Shown here: in pieces, positions 32,965-43,702 of the stretch
Position numbering within the stretch: the first letter of the stretch is position 1
How the letters are laid out: every line of letters starts with the position of its first letter
Origin: Sequoia sempervirens
Lineage: Eukaryota; Streptophyta; Pinopsida; Cupressales; Cupressaceae
Direction: 5' to 3'
Assembly (NCBI GenBank): GCA_007258455.2
Contig: VDFB02344277.1
Coordinates: forward strand, 118,664 to 182,663
DNA length: 64,000 nt
Position numbers and translations under genes: made by a program
Notes under the pieces: model-generated
Database searches by the model: none
Told to the model about the DNA's origin: nothing
What the model saw: the letters and a program-made list of their open reading frames with translations, nothing else

Positions 32965-34860
32965 GGTTGGATCTAATAAGTCAAAATGTAGAATTAGAAG
33001 CTTATTATTTTGTATGGAATTACCAAATGTTTAGAATTTATAATAATTAATGTCTTTAACAAGGTTATGTATTCAAATTTTTATCAAAATAGAATATCAC
33101 ACGTTGTAAAATATAAGAATATTAGTTTTTGATCATAAAATAGTGAACATAAAGTATCCTTAATTAGGATCCTTTTGGATTTACAATTTATAATATACTA
33201 TTCAAATGAGGGAGCCTCCTTAGGTTCATATTCTCCATTTGAATCCAATATTACACTACTTAAGGAAGGGCATTGATGCAGAGCAAGGTAGAGGTTATAT
33301 GATTGATACCATATTTCACAACAATGGGTTCATTGTCTTCTCAAGGTTCAATGATAAACCTGACAGGATAGACTCCTTCAAATAAGGGTACACTTTGATC
33401 TTCAAAGCAGCAAGCCATTCAATGACATGGAACAACATGGTGACCACATGGACATTATGTGGTGATGATATAAATACCCTTGTAGACCTTTCATAAGGTT
33501 TTGGGATCTTCAAAATGCATGAAAACAAGTTCCAGGGTGGTAGCAGGTAATGGGACAGTCATTTGTCCTCACAAACAAGTGAATGTTTCAATCAAAAAAT
33601 AAGATGGCTATTCAGTGGTCAACAAAGACTTAGGAACCAATGCTCTTCTTGTATCGATGTGATTCAAACACCATACTGTGTTTCAATGCAAAAACATTTG
33701 CATTCAATCACCATAGAGGGTCTATTGACTGTGCACAAGGCAGAAAGTAACAACTTTCAGAAGATTTCTCCTCACAAATGCAACTTCCAAACTTCAACTC
33801 TTGGAGAATGTTAGAATACACCGAGATAGACTTTTGTACAAGATGGCTTGATTTGATCATGGTGGAAATGTGAGGGATTTCATTTTGAATACTCTTTGAA
33901 ACCCTAGGCAAGGTTTACAACAACTTCCACTAATTTATTGATATCTTGCCCAAAAATTCATGGATTCTACTCAAACAAAAACAAAAACAAATCTAAGAAA
34001 CTCCTCTACAATATACAATCACCATTACATTTGTACAAAGCACCAATTAATCATAAAAAAGTGATAGAAGTTCAAAAATGCAGGGAAAACTCAAAAAAAA
34101 AAATGCAAAGAGAGCTTTCATTCACAAAATATCATTCCAACCTTCCTCTTCAATATTACAAGGCTTATTTCAATATTTACAACAATATTTTGGCTGTCCC
34201 CAACCATATTTGGTTCATTTTCTTCCAATTACACTTTTTTATAAAAAAATTGCAAAAGTTGCTTGACAGCTTTTGAGCAACTTTGACAACATTGGCACTT
34301 TTGCATAACCTTGCACCTAGAAACTCAATAATGACTCAAACCGACTCAAAATGGCTTGAGAAGACCTTATTACATGAAATCAACCCTTACAAGACCAAAA
34401 ACCAAAAATTCACTATATGACACCAAGGGTGCACTTGAAACCAAGGGTGCCCCTGCACCAGGTGTACACACAAGTACTCCTTTATAATCTCCCTACTCAT
34501 GATCGATGCATCACATCCATAGCCAAAAGGAATATCTAGACCACCGAGGGTTTATTTTGTTTGATTATATCAAGGGGGTATCAAGTTTCACATGCTTCTC
34601 TTTCTCTATCCTTATTCATTTGAAAGTCATTGCCATGGTCCAAATATTAGAGTCATCCTTCTTCTATAGAGGAGGTTGTTTGCATGGTTTTTCCTTTTGA
34701 TTTAGATTGTTTGAAATTCTTTCCACCTTGTTTCTATGAATTGGACTCCTCATCTTCACGTTTAGAGAATATAATCATTAGGGTTAGATTAGCAAACTTA
34801 AATCTACTAGAATGGACCCCCTACAAAGTAGGCTCATAGGCCCTAGTTTTTGAAATCTTC
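32965..34860. other. Long leader or insertion between gag start and primer site
   Basis: About 1.9 kb with only short ORFs that have no recognisable content (33316-33528, 33563-33814, 33938-34276). For a chromovirus leader this is long, so another decayed insertion is likely here, but I could not find its ends. Confidence 0.3.
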
Positions 34861-34870
34861 TTTGATACCA
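34861..34870 (-). other. Primer-binding site, tRNA-iMet type
   Basis: On the minus strand TGGTATCAAAG follows GTTTGTTACACA. It matches the common plant TGGTATCAGAGC site except for one change and marks the 5' LTR border of the decayed chromovirus. Confidence 0.65.
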
Positions 34871-36960
34871 TGTGTAACAAACCTTACATTCATATCATAA
34901 AAAAATGGCAAAAAACCATAAATTTTGAGAAAAAATCATAAATATAACCAAGAGAACATCATTCTCATAAAAGAAATATAAATATCTTGAGCAACATTTT
35001 TATCGAAAATAAAAACATCCAAAAAAATTTCATCTTAATGATACTTTTCAAGATTCATTTCAATTTCCTATTAGGATCACAATAAATTATTTATAATTTT
35101 CATATCAATTACATGCATACTCCATGTAAACATATTCACACATTTTCATTCTTACAAAATGATTTAACTAGTTTTTTATTTAGATACAAGTACATAATGC
35201 AAATAAAAATACCACTTTATCAATATGCAACATGTCTTCGAGTATCAAGCTTGTGATGTATTGAGCTATTGCATGGAGGGGGAGCATAATATGAGCGCTT
35301 TACCTCTATCCATGAACTGGCGGTCTCCCACACATTTTTCTATTAGAAATGGCCCTACCCTTCATAAGGGTAGTAGATAAACATATCCATGAGTGTACCA
35401 TGCCAACTAGGAACTGAGTGTGAGGCATTGAGTTTGTTTCTTGCAACCTATCACATAACCCTAGATATCTTCTAGCTAAGTATGACATATTGTTATCATG
35501 CAACCTATTAGGTACTATGGATTGACAATGCATGCATCTTATGCATCACTTTGGCCAAAGAATTTAATAGCATAAAACATACCTAAACAAAACTATGGGT
35601 CATTTTTCCACCACTCCTTTTCAACTTGACTTGACATAATCAAGATAAAAATAATCAATTCACACTATAAATCAATAAACTCAAGTGATGATAAAAATTG
35701 AAATTTGACAGAAAATTCATAACATGACAACACATCAATTTAGATTTGATAGAAATCTAATGGGTTTAGATTTTATCATTCACACTTATCCAAATTTGAA
35801 AGTGAATAACCCAAATAAATGTTTCCAACAAAAAACCAACCTCTTATCTTTCACAAGACCAAACACATTTCAACTCAAATAATTTAATGGATTTTTTTCT
35901 CATAGGTACAAGTAAGAACAATCACATGTTTGACTATTTTTTTATGTTTGATTATTTATATTCTTAACATTTATGAAATTATCCAAATTGAATTAATTAC
36001 TCTGAAAAACTTATAATTGACCGTGTTTGAGTTATCTTCAAAGAATGATGATATAATAGTAATAGTTTCTCATGTTGACTTACAAAACTATCCTTATTAG
36101 CATACATTGATTCTTCCCTATATCATTTTAAAATTAGACATACTAAAATTGTATATTTTTTGAGCAATCAATAGATCTTCAACTCAATCATAGTTAAGCG
36201 TATGAATATTAGGTAATAAGCCAATAATATTTTTACCTAATATTCACACTTCATAAGTTATGAGTTCTATTCTAAATCAAACTACGATTGTTTAAGCATC
36301 TAGTAATATACAAACAAGGACTAAGTTTTCTTTTCCATATTCCAATTCTTTGTTTTCGACAAAGTTTCTATATAAAAGACAAATCATCCAAGTTCTATCT
36401 TTCTCTAATATTTTAAAATGGTTAAATTTCTCAATTTTTTTCTTTTGAAATTTATACACACTTTTATTGGTCATTGTGATAGAATTCTAGTATCTTTGTT
36501 TGTATTTGTAGGTATTATGAAAATAGTGTATACTTAACTAATAAAAATAATCTAAATCTTATTCAACATGATAGAGCTATTCAACTTTCCATGGGGGCTA
36601 AGAATCCATTTTTTTATTGTTGTTAAATAATTATAATATTCAATATCTTACTAGTCCTAGTCAATTAGTATCATATACTTATTACCTATAGTTATAAACT
36701 CATATGTAGCCTCTTATGTATTGACCAAATAGTCATTTCTATAGACAACAATTTCATACATTATACAACCATAATTATATCAACCCAATACTCATTTTTA
36801 TTCACAATAATGTCATATATAATAATGTTAGATCTATATCTACCTATAAATTCCAACACAAATATCAATCGTTACTAAAAACTAACACAACCTATAAATT
36901 GACCCAAAATTTGTATGAAATACCATTTTTGTACATATATATGTATATATATATATATAT
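34871..36960 (-). mobile_element. Probable 5' LTR of the decayed chromovirus (right end uncertain)
   Basis: Starts (plus strand) TGTGTAACAAACC beside the primer site. It contains text resembling the LTR at 44.1 kb (GCGGTCTCCCACACATTTT near 35322, compare GTGGTCCCCCGCACATC at 44131). The right border and a target-site duplication were not found. The rest is AT-rich and ends in a TATA microsatellite (36934-36960). Confidence 0.4.
36934..36960. repeat. TA microsatellite
   Basis: A TA-rich run with one interruption (ATATATATGTATATATAT). Confidence 0.9.
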
Positions 36961-37417
36961 CATATTTTATCCTCATAAATATAACTAAGAGGTTTTTAAT
37001 AAATACCCAAGAGGGAAATTTTTGGTTTAGTTCAAAGATCCACTAATAGATCTAGAGAAAAATCAAAGTCTTTGATCCGGTGGACATTTTTTAGTGGAAA
37101 TTGAAATGTCTCATTTTTCTCCAAAATCTACACCATTAGAAAGATCTCAGCATCCTGGTTCCAACACAACTCGAACGGAGCGAAAAGGAGTCCATTTGCA
37201 CGAGTTATGGCCAGTCAAACCTTGGGTCAAACTGGAATCAGGGGCGTCCAGAAGGCGAAAAAAATGATGTCATTAAAAGTTGTCAAAGTCGGCATCATCG
37301 GGAAGAGCTCATCGCAAGCTTTCCAACGCAATTTGTTTCGTCGAAATCCGACATCGGAGGCTCAAGATACAGCTGGTCAAAGTTTCAGGTTTGACTTGTG
37401 GATTGAAGGTACAATGA

Positions 37418-37750
37418 TGACGTCATCATCCGTACAGATGACGTCAGCATGTGGTACAGAATCTGATGTGGACCAACCAGATGTTGACACGTGTCAAGTC
37501 CGTACAAGGTGACGTGGCATGTGAGTCAGATGGTACGGACCTATCGGCGGCCGACACGTGGCATCCAGTCAGCGTACGATTTATCCTCATCAGCGTCGAT
37601 GTGGCAGTCTCCGTCAGCAGATGAGTCAGTTTGGACGGCGAATGGTAGAACGACACGTGGCAGTTTGTCAGCTGCACAGCTGTTATCCACGTCGGCTTCC
37701 ACGTCAGCAGTGAGTCAGCATACACATCAGCGACAGTTGGCTATGAGTCA
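37418..37750 (+). promoter_or_regulatory. Dense ACGT-core and TGAGTCA motif array in U3
   Basis: Eight ACGT cores: TGACGTCA at 37418 and 37439, ACACGTGT at 37487, TGACGTGG at 37510, ACACGTGG at 37554 and 37653, CCACGTCG at 37687, CCACGTCA at 37699. Four TGAGTCA motifs: 37522, 37622, 37711, 37744. These are the classic sites of plant bZIP factors (TGACG/as-1 type, G-box/ABRE type) and of GCN4/AP-1-like binding. Function is inferred. The 3' LTR has the same array with a few CpG sites lost. Confidence 0.7.
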
Positions 37751-37908
37751 GCACCGCGTCAAATGGGTTGTTGACAGGTGGCATTTCCGTGTTTGTTTCC
37801 AGCCAACTGCATTCTGCCACGCGGCAGTCTGTTAGAGCGACACTTGTTCCTTCTCCTGCCTCGGCATTGACAGCCTACAAGTTCGTTGTTTGTTTAAAAT
37901 TTCTGTTG

Positions 37909-38110
37909 GCTGGGGTTGAACCCACAACCTGTGCCCTCCTATCCGGCCGGTTTACTGATAGACCACATACCTGCCGCTAGCTGTATTCTCTCGGCGGATT
38001 CTTTTGTTAAAACAAACAGATTTGTTCGTTGGTAAAAGCCAGCCGGCGGGTTTGGAACCCCAAACCGGCCGGCTAACAAAAGGTTATGCCACCGGTGAGC
38101 CATGCAACAG
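37909..38110 (-). repeat. Two tRNA-like modules in tandem inside U3
   Basis: On the minus strand the first module (37980-37909) has an A-box-like GTGGTCTATCAGTAAAC and B box GGGTTCAACCCC. The second (38110-38045) has TGGCTCACCGGTGGC and GGGGTTCCAAACCC. Similar text (GTTCGTTG...GGCTGG and GTTCGTTGG...GCCGGCGGG) borders each, giving about 135-bp spacing. This looks like a dimeric tRNA-derived SINE taken into the LTR; both LTRs have it. Confidence 0.55.
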
Positions 38111-38481
38111 GCTTAGAATATAAAGTGCATCGGTTTATTTTGATAATTGGTGGAAACCGAATGCCTATAAAAATTAAAACAAACCCCCTAATTTGAAAAT
38201 TAAAACCAACTATAATCCTTTTTTAAGGATTAAATCCAAACCCCCGAAACAATATTAGCACGAAAATGAATACTTGAAGGGCTTAAAATAATTAAGGGGA
38301 TTTTTATTATGGATTTTTATTCAAATAAGGGAGATTATCCTGATTATTTTAATGTAATTAGGGGATATTAAGATTTTATATGCCAATATGGGAGATTCAT
38401 AAGGATTTTGGAGAGATAAGGTGGATTTGGGAAATATTTTGTAAATCAATTGGTTAAAGGCCAAATTGAGCAAATTCTTTG

Positions 38482-38489
38482 TATAAAAA
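38482..38489 (+). promoter_or_regulatory. TATA box of the 5' LTR
   Basis: TATAAAAA followed by GGGGGCTTGAGG; the 3' LTR copy is at 42563-42570. Transcription should start about 30 bp downstream. Confidence 0.75.
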
Positions 38490-38943
38490 GGGGGCTTGAG
38501 GTGAGAGTTGTAGACAAGTTTTTTTCAGGTGACAAGTCTTGAAGCTGTGGAGTTAATCGAAAGAGAGGTCTTGTGGAGATTCTTTCAGATCATTCTTGCA
38601 TATTAGAGCGTCGTTACGCTGCCGAAATGCTTGGAGAATGATTGTGGTGCATTGTAATCGATTTTGGAGTTAATCGGATCGGTCTCTCTATTGGAGTGGA
38701 CCCGGAGACGTAGTCACTTTCGTGACGAACTCCATTATCAAGCGTTGTTTGCACTTCTCTTCTTCTCTCTCTTTCTGTCTCTCATTTCCTTCCTTTCTGT
38801 TATGATCACCTTGATATTACTTTCATTCTGTTATTTCCTTAAGTTAATTTTGATTTAATTAACTTGAAATAATCATTGTAAAAGCATTGTAAAAGTTTAA
38901 GCATTTAAACTGCAATCTAGTCTAGATCCTATACAGATCAAGT

Positions 38944-38956
38944 TGGTATCAGAGCC
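38944..38956 (+). other. Primer-binding site, tRNA-iMet
   Basis: TGGTATCAGAGCC three bases after the LTR end, complementary to the 3' end of initiator methionine tRNA. Confidence 0.92.
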
Positions 38957-38990
38957 TAGTTGGCTATTATTGCAGTTATTTGTTTTTTGA

Positions 38991-40100
38991 ATGCTAACGA
39001 GATCCAGGATTCAGAAGGGTGAAGGCAAGCTCAAAGACTTTGATCCTGAGATCGGGAAGCGTAGAACATTGTCGAAGATGTCAGTTTCTGGAATGGAGGT
39101 TCCTGAAGAAATCAATGAGCAGGAATTCCGAAGAGCATTCCTCGATATGAAGGAAAAGGTGGACATTCTTTTTCAGGAGAGACAAGAACGAAAGGAACGT
39201 GAAGAAGGTTCGTCGAAGCAAGAAGATCACAAAGACATGAAAGGGAAACAACATGAAGATGGTGGCAAGCAACCAGATCATCCCTTTTCTTCTTCTCCTC
39301 CCTCTTCTCCTTCCCCTTCTTCTTCATCTTCTCCTCATTCTATTTCTTCTAACCCTTTCAAAAGTGGGTATAAGCCTAAAATAAAACTGGATGTAAAATT
39401 TGATTTGCCTAAATATTGTGGTGAACTTAATGCTGATAAATTGGATGATTGGATTCAACAAATAGAGGTCTACTATAGAGTCCAAAACTTGTTAGATGAT
39501 GTTGATAGGATCCAATTGGCTACTCTTCGTTTAGGAGGTACAACCTTAACTTGGTGGGAGAGTAAGTCTAAGGCAGAAGTTTCACAGCATGGTAGAGTCA
39601 GTTTAACTTGGGCAGAGTTTATTAATGCTCTTAAGAAGCAGTTTTATCCCCTAGGACATATGCAGCAATTAATGATGGATTGGCAAATGTTTAGGCAAGG
39701 GAAAGGTCAAACTGTCCAAGAGTACACCCATGAATTCAGGAAAAGGGCTATTGCTTTGAATGTTCCTTTGTACACTCAGGACACATTGTTGAAGTACATA
39801 GGAGGTTTGCATTCCTACCTTAGGCATTCTATCCTGGTTTTGAACCCTTGTAACTTAGATGAAGTGTCTGTTCAAGCTACACACTTAGAGTCAAGGGGTA
39901 AAGGATCTTTTATTGATAATGATGTAAAGAAATCTGTTAAGAATGTAGAGACAGGGAAAGGAAAGAAGGCAGCTACAGTTAAGAAGGATGAGAAACTTTC
40001 TTGCACTCATTGTGACAAGGAAGGTCATGATGAAGATCACTGCTGGAAGTTACATCCCGAATTGAAGCCTAAGTGGGCTCAAAGACGTAATCAGAAATAG
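38991..40100 (+). CDS. gag: gag polyprotein (chromovirus-like), intact
   Basis: 369 residues from the first ATG after the primer site. The N-terminus is basic, then charged coiled-coil-like sequence (residues 40-75), a Ser/Pro run (98-122), the retrotransposon gag domain (about 130-280: FDLPKYCGELNADKLDDWIQ, WWESK, FKQGKGQ-like FRQGKGQTVQEY), a Lys-rich linker and one CCHC zinc knuckle (338-351, CTHCDKEGHDEDHC). It would form the particle that packages element RNA. No frame breaks. It ends in UAG (40098-40100) with the protease ORF continuing in the same frame. Confidence 0.88.
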   Translation: MLTRSRIQKGEGKLKDFDPEIGKRRTLSKMSVSGMEVPEEINEQEFRRAFLDMKEKVDILFQERQERKEREEGSSKQEDHKDMKGKQHEDGGKQPDHPFSSSPPSSPSPSSSSSPHSISSNPFKSGYKPKIKLDVKFDLPKYCGELNADKLDDWIQQIEVYYRVQNLLDDVDRIQLATLRLGGTTLTWWESKSKAEVSQHGRVSLTWAEFINALKKQFYPLGHMQQLMMDWQMFRQGKGQTVQEYTHEFRKRAIALNVPLYTQDTLLKYIGGLHSYLRHSILVLNPCNLDEVSVQATHLESRGKGSFIDNDVKKSVKNVETGKGKKAATVKKDEKLSCTHCDKEGHDEDHCWKLHPELKPKWAQRRNQK

Positions 40101-40118
40101 AAGGGTAAGGACAAATCC

Positions 40119-41111
40119 ATGAATGTTGTTATGGATATTGGTTCATATTCAGATGATGAGACTAAGATAACAGCGATGGGTCTAAAAGGTAAAGCTTCTA
40201 TTTCTGGTGTTTCTGTTGGTAGTTGTGATTCTTCTTCTACAGTTAATGATTTCTCTGAAGATGCAAAAAGGAATGAGCTTTTTCATTTAAGGGTTATGGC
40301 TAAGAACAGTAAAATTGATGCACTCATAGATAGTGGATCTCAGGTGAATTTAATTTCAGAAAGTGTTGTAAAGAACTTGGGATTAAAAACTACACAACTT
40401 AAGAAACCTTATCCACTAGGTTGGATTTGTGAAAATGATAAGTTGCAAGTAACAAAACAATGCACCTTAAGGTTCACAATTACTAGTAAATTTGTGGATG
40501 AAGTTCAGTTTGATGTAGTTCCACTGGATATCTGTGGGATAGTGCTTGGTAGCCCTTATCTTTATGACAGAAAAGCAATCTTCTACAGGCAACAAAATCA
40601 TTATCACTTGTTTAAGGATGGCATTCAGTACATAGTACATTCTCACAAGATTAAGACTGATCAATCTTTTGCAAACATAGGACAGTTAAAGAGGGTAATT
40701 AATGCAAGTAAAGAGTTAACTCTTATGTCTGTCAGTACAGGTGGTTCTACACTTGAACTTGGAGTAGCTAACCAGGGTCAGATGTTGCAGGATGCACCCA
40801 CAGTACAACATGAGAAAATGATTATTGAAAGCATTGATGAATCCTTGGGTAAAAATGTTCCTGTTGTAAAGGATCAAATTGTTGTTGACTTATTTTCTTT
40901 CATTTCTGCATTGATGTTCAGCTTGATGCTAGTCAATTTTTGTTGGTTAGTGGCTACGACATTGGATGTAGATGCTTATGGAAGTGACAAAGTTATGTTT
41001 ATGATCAACAATATTTCTGCAGTCTTCATTGTGCTTGTGAGTCAGGTATTCAGATGTACAGAGGATATAGGACAAGTGGGGAGGCCAAGTCCTCACTTAT
41101 TGTCAGAGTAA
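40119..41111 (+). CDS. Aspartic protease with hydrophobic C-terminal tail
   Basis: In frame with gag across the single UAG at 40098. The predicted 330-residue piece has the active-site loop ALIDSGSQVNLI with the catalytic Asp at residue 71 (codon 40329-40331) and a second conserved region DICGIVLGSPYLYD (137-150). It would mature Gag. After residue 200 the sequence leaves the protease fold and has two hydrophobic stretches (about 254-282 and 291-312) that could be membrane segments or residues of a collapsed pol 3' end. Reverse transcriptase is absent. There is no AUG-specific evidence for independent start; expression by UAG readthrough is the alternative. Confidence 0.75.
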   Translation: MNVVMDIGSYSDDETKITAMGLKGKASISGVSVGSCDSSSTVNDFSEDAKRNELFHLRVMAKNSKIDALIDSGSQVNLISESVVKNLGLKTTQLKKPYPLGWICENDKLQVTKQCTLRFTITSKFVDEVQFDVVPLDICGIVLGSPYLYDRKAIFYRQQNHYHLFKDGIQYIVHSHKIKTDQSFANIGQLKRVINASKELTLMSVSTGGSTLELGVANQGQMLQDAPTVQHEKMIIESIDESLGKNVPVVKDQIVVDLFSFISALMFSLMLVNFCWLVATTLDVDAYGSDKVMFMINNISAVFIVLVSQVFRCTEDIGQVGRPSPHLLSE

Positions 41112-41138
41112 ATGCCACTTTTGGAGGTCCAAAAGGTC

Positions 41139-41153
41139 TTCAGTGGGGAGGCC
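41139..41153 (+). other. Polypurine tract of the gag-protease element
   Basis: CAGTGGGGAGGCC directly before the 3' LTR start TGATCTGG at 41154. Confidence 0.85.
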
Positions 41154-43022
41154 TGATCTGGTGGACATTTTTTAGTGGAAATTGAAATGTCTCATTTTTC
41201 TCCAAAATCTACACCATTAGAAAGATCTCAGCATCCTGGTTCCAACGCAACTCGAACGGAGCGAAAAGGAGTCCGTTTGCACGAGTTATGGCCAGTCAAA
41301 CCTTGGGTCAAACTGGAATCAGGGGCGTCCAAAAGGTGAAAAAAATGATGTTATTAAAAGTTGTCAAAGTCGGCATCATCGGGAAGAGCTTGTCGCAAGC
41401 TTTCCAACGCAATTCGTTTCGTCGAAATCCGACATCGGAGGCTCAAGATACAGCTGGTCAAAGTTTCAGGTTTGACTTGTGGACTGAAGGTACAATGATG
41501 ACGTCATCATCTGTACAGATGATGTCAGCATGTGGTACAGAATCTGATGTGGACCAACCAGATGTTGACATGTGTCAAGTCCGTACAAGGTGACGTGGCA
41601 TGTGAGTCAGATGGTACAGACCTATCGGCGGCCGACACGTGGCATCCAGTCAACGTACGATTTATCCTCGTCAGCGTCGATGTGGCAGTCTCCGTCAGCA
41701 GATGAGTCAGTTTGGACGGCGAATGGTAGAACGACACGTGGCGGTTTGTCAGCTGCACAACTGTTATCCACGTCGGCTTCCACGTCAGCAGTGAGTCAGC
41801 ATACACATCAGCGACAGTTGGCTATGAGTCAACACCGCGTCAAATGGGTTGTTGACAGGTGGCATTTCCGTGTTTGTTTCCAGCCAACTGCATTCTGCCA
41901 CGCGGCAGTCTGTTAGAGCGACACTTGTTCCTTCTCCTGCCTCGGCATTGATAGCCTACAAGTTCGTTGTTTGTTTAAAATTTCTGTTGGCTGGGGTTGA
42001 ACCCACAACCTGTGCCCTCCTATCCGGCCAGTTTACCGATAGACCACATACCTGCCGCTAGCTGTATTCTCTCGGCGGATTCTTTTGTTAAAACAAACAG
42101 ATTTGTTCGTTGGTAAAAGCCAGCCGGCGGGTTTGGAACCCCGAACCGGCCGGCTAACAAAAGGTTATGCCACCGGTGAGCCATGCGACAGGCTTAGAAT
42201 ATAAAGTGCATCGGTTTATTTTGATAATTGGTGGAAACCGAATGCCTATAAAAATTAAAACAAACCCCCTAATTTGAAAATTAAAACCAACTATAATCCT
42301 TTTTTAAGGATTAAATCCAAACCCCCGAAACAATATTAGCACGAAAATGAATACTTGAAGGGCTTAAAATAATTAAGGGGATTTTTATTATGGATTTTTA
42401 TTCAAATAAGGGAGATTATCCTGATTATTTTAATGTAATTAGGGGATATTAAGATTTTATATGCCAATATGGGAGATTCATAAGGATTTTGGAGAGATAA
42501 GGTGGATTTGGGAAATATTTTGTAAATCAATTGGTTAAAGGCCAAATTGAGCAAATTCTTTGTATAAAAAGGGGGCTTGAGGTGAGAGTTGTAGACAAGT
42601 TTTTTTCAGGTGACGAAGTCTTGAAGCTATGGAGTTAATCGAAAGAGAGGTCTTGTGGAGATTCTTTCAGATCATTCTTGCATATTAGAGCGTCGTTACG
42701 CTGCCGAAATGCTTGGAGAATGATTGTGGTGCATTGTAATCGATTTTGGAGTTAATCGGATCGGTCTCTCTATTGGAGTGGACCCGGAGACGTAGTCACT
42801 TTCGTGACGAACTCCGTTATCAAGCATTGTTTGCACTTCTCTTCTTCTCTCTCTTTCTGTCTCTCATTTCCTTCCTTTCTGTTATGATCACCTTGATATT
42901 ACTTTCATTCTGTTATTTCCTTAAGTTAATTTTGATTTAATTAACTTGAAATAATCATTGTAAAAGCATTGTAAAAGTTTAAGCATTTAAACTGCAATCT
43001 AGTCTAGATCCTATACAGATCA
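41154..43022 (+). mobile_element. 3' LTR of the gag-protease element
   Basis: Direct repeat of 37073-38940 with about 27 substitutions (all transitions by my count) and one inserted G. TATA at 42563-42570. Ends ATACAGATCA at 43022, followed by the GTCTT target duplicate. Confidence 0.95.
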
Positions 43023-43702
43023 GTCTTGTATTGAAGGAAAAGTGTCCACAAAAAACATTAGGGTTTTGCATTTTTGAACACACAAACTTGATCTTAGACA
43101 CTCAAAAAATAAGTAAAATTGTGCCCACAAATTTCCAAAACAATAGTGATTTTTGAGAAGCTATATGACCTAAAATATTTCCATTTATCTTATTCCTTTT
43201 CTCCACCCTTCTTTTTGTTGCCAAAATAAATAAAACTGAGGCCCTCTTATTTCTATGTTCTACCCTTTTCTCTCCAATTCCAAACCCCCACTATTTTCTC
43301 ATTCTTTGCTAATAACTCTAGTATAATTTACTTCCCTCAAACTCCATGCTAGAAGAAACATAAGGGATTCATGGAGAAGATGGGGGAGAATGGAAACAAT
43401 TTTAGCTAACTCACTGTAGTCAAATTTCCCACTCTTCTAAAAAATTAAAACCTAAATATTTTTTTCTTTATATATATATTAAGTCAATAATGAAGCATGC
43501 TCAATGACACAAGAGGATGTGAGAGTTCTAAATGCATGACAAAGAGAGTTATTCTAATCTTGACTTGATTCTAAGGGCTTAAAAAATAAGGATATTATTT
43601 TGACAAATCTATTTGCAATCAAGGTGTCAACAATAAAAAGTTTGACATTTAGGAAAGCTCATACGCCTACAACAAGTCCAACAAAGGACATAACATTCAA
43701 AG
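43023..43702. other. Host side of the insertion, unassigned
   Basis: AT-rich sequence continuing the site into which the gag-protease element jumped. No ORF, RNA gene or repeat recognised apart from a short TATATATA at 43471. Confidence 0.35.

Larger units (their letters stand above)
27212..34880 (-). mobile_element. Decayed chromovirus-like Ty3/gypsy element
   Basis: Minus-strand order: tRNA-iMet-type primer site at 34861-34870, gag start at 32964, protease near 30700-30400, reverse transcriptase 30160-29600, SINE insertion, RNase H, integrase to 27496, polypurine tract (plus-strand TCTTCCCCCCCTTAG, 27221-27235), then TGTTACACC as the start of the 3' LTR at 27220. Nearly every 20-40 codons there is a stop, so it is among the oldest elements here. 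Confidence 0.8.
37073..38940 (+). mobile_element. 5' LTR of the gag-protease element
   Basis: U3 runs from 37073 to about 38515, judged by the TATA box at 38482-38489; R/U5 continues to ATACAGATCA at 38940. U3 contains a motif-dense regulatory block (37418-37750) and two tRNA-like modules on the opposite strand (37909-38110). The ORFs 37207-37512, 37491-37835 and 38664-38858 lie inside the LTR, recur in the 3' copy and are not genes. Confidence 0.95.
37073..43022 (+). mobile_element. Complete non-autonomous gag-protease LTR retrotransposon
   Basis: LTRs at 37073-38940 and 41154-43022, both with TGATC...GATCA ends, flanked by the 5-bp target duplication GTCTT (37068-37072 and 43023-43027). 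Inside lie a tRNA-iMet primer site, an intact gag ORF, a protease ORF in the same frame after one UAG, and a polypurine tract. Reverse transcriptase, RNase H and integrase are absent. The LTRs differ at about 27 positions and one indel over 1,868 bp (about 1.4%), so this is the youngest complete element in the window. It would need enzymes from a related chromovirus to move. Confidence 0.95.

Noticed and set aside
37207..37980. ORFs of 70-114 codons repeated at 41288-42061
   Set aside because: They lie within U3 of the LTR pair and owe their openness to GC-rich regulatory sequence; frame shared only because the LTRs are copies.
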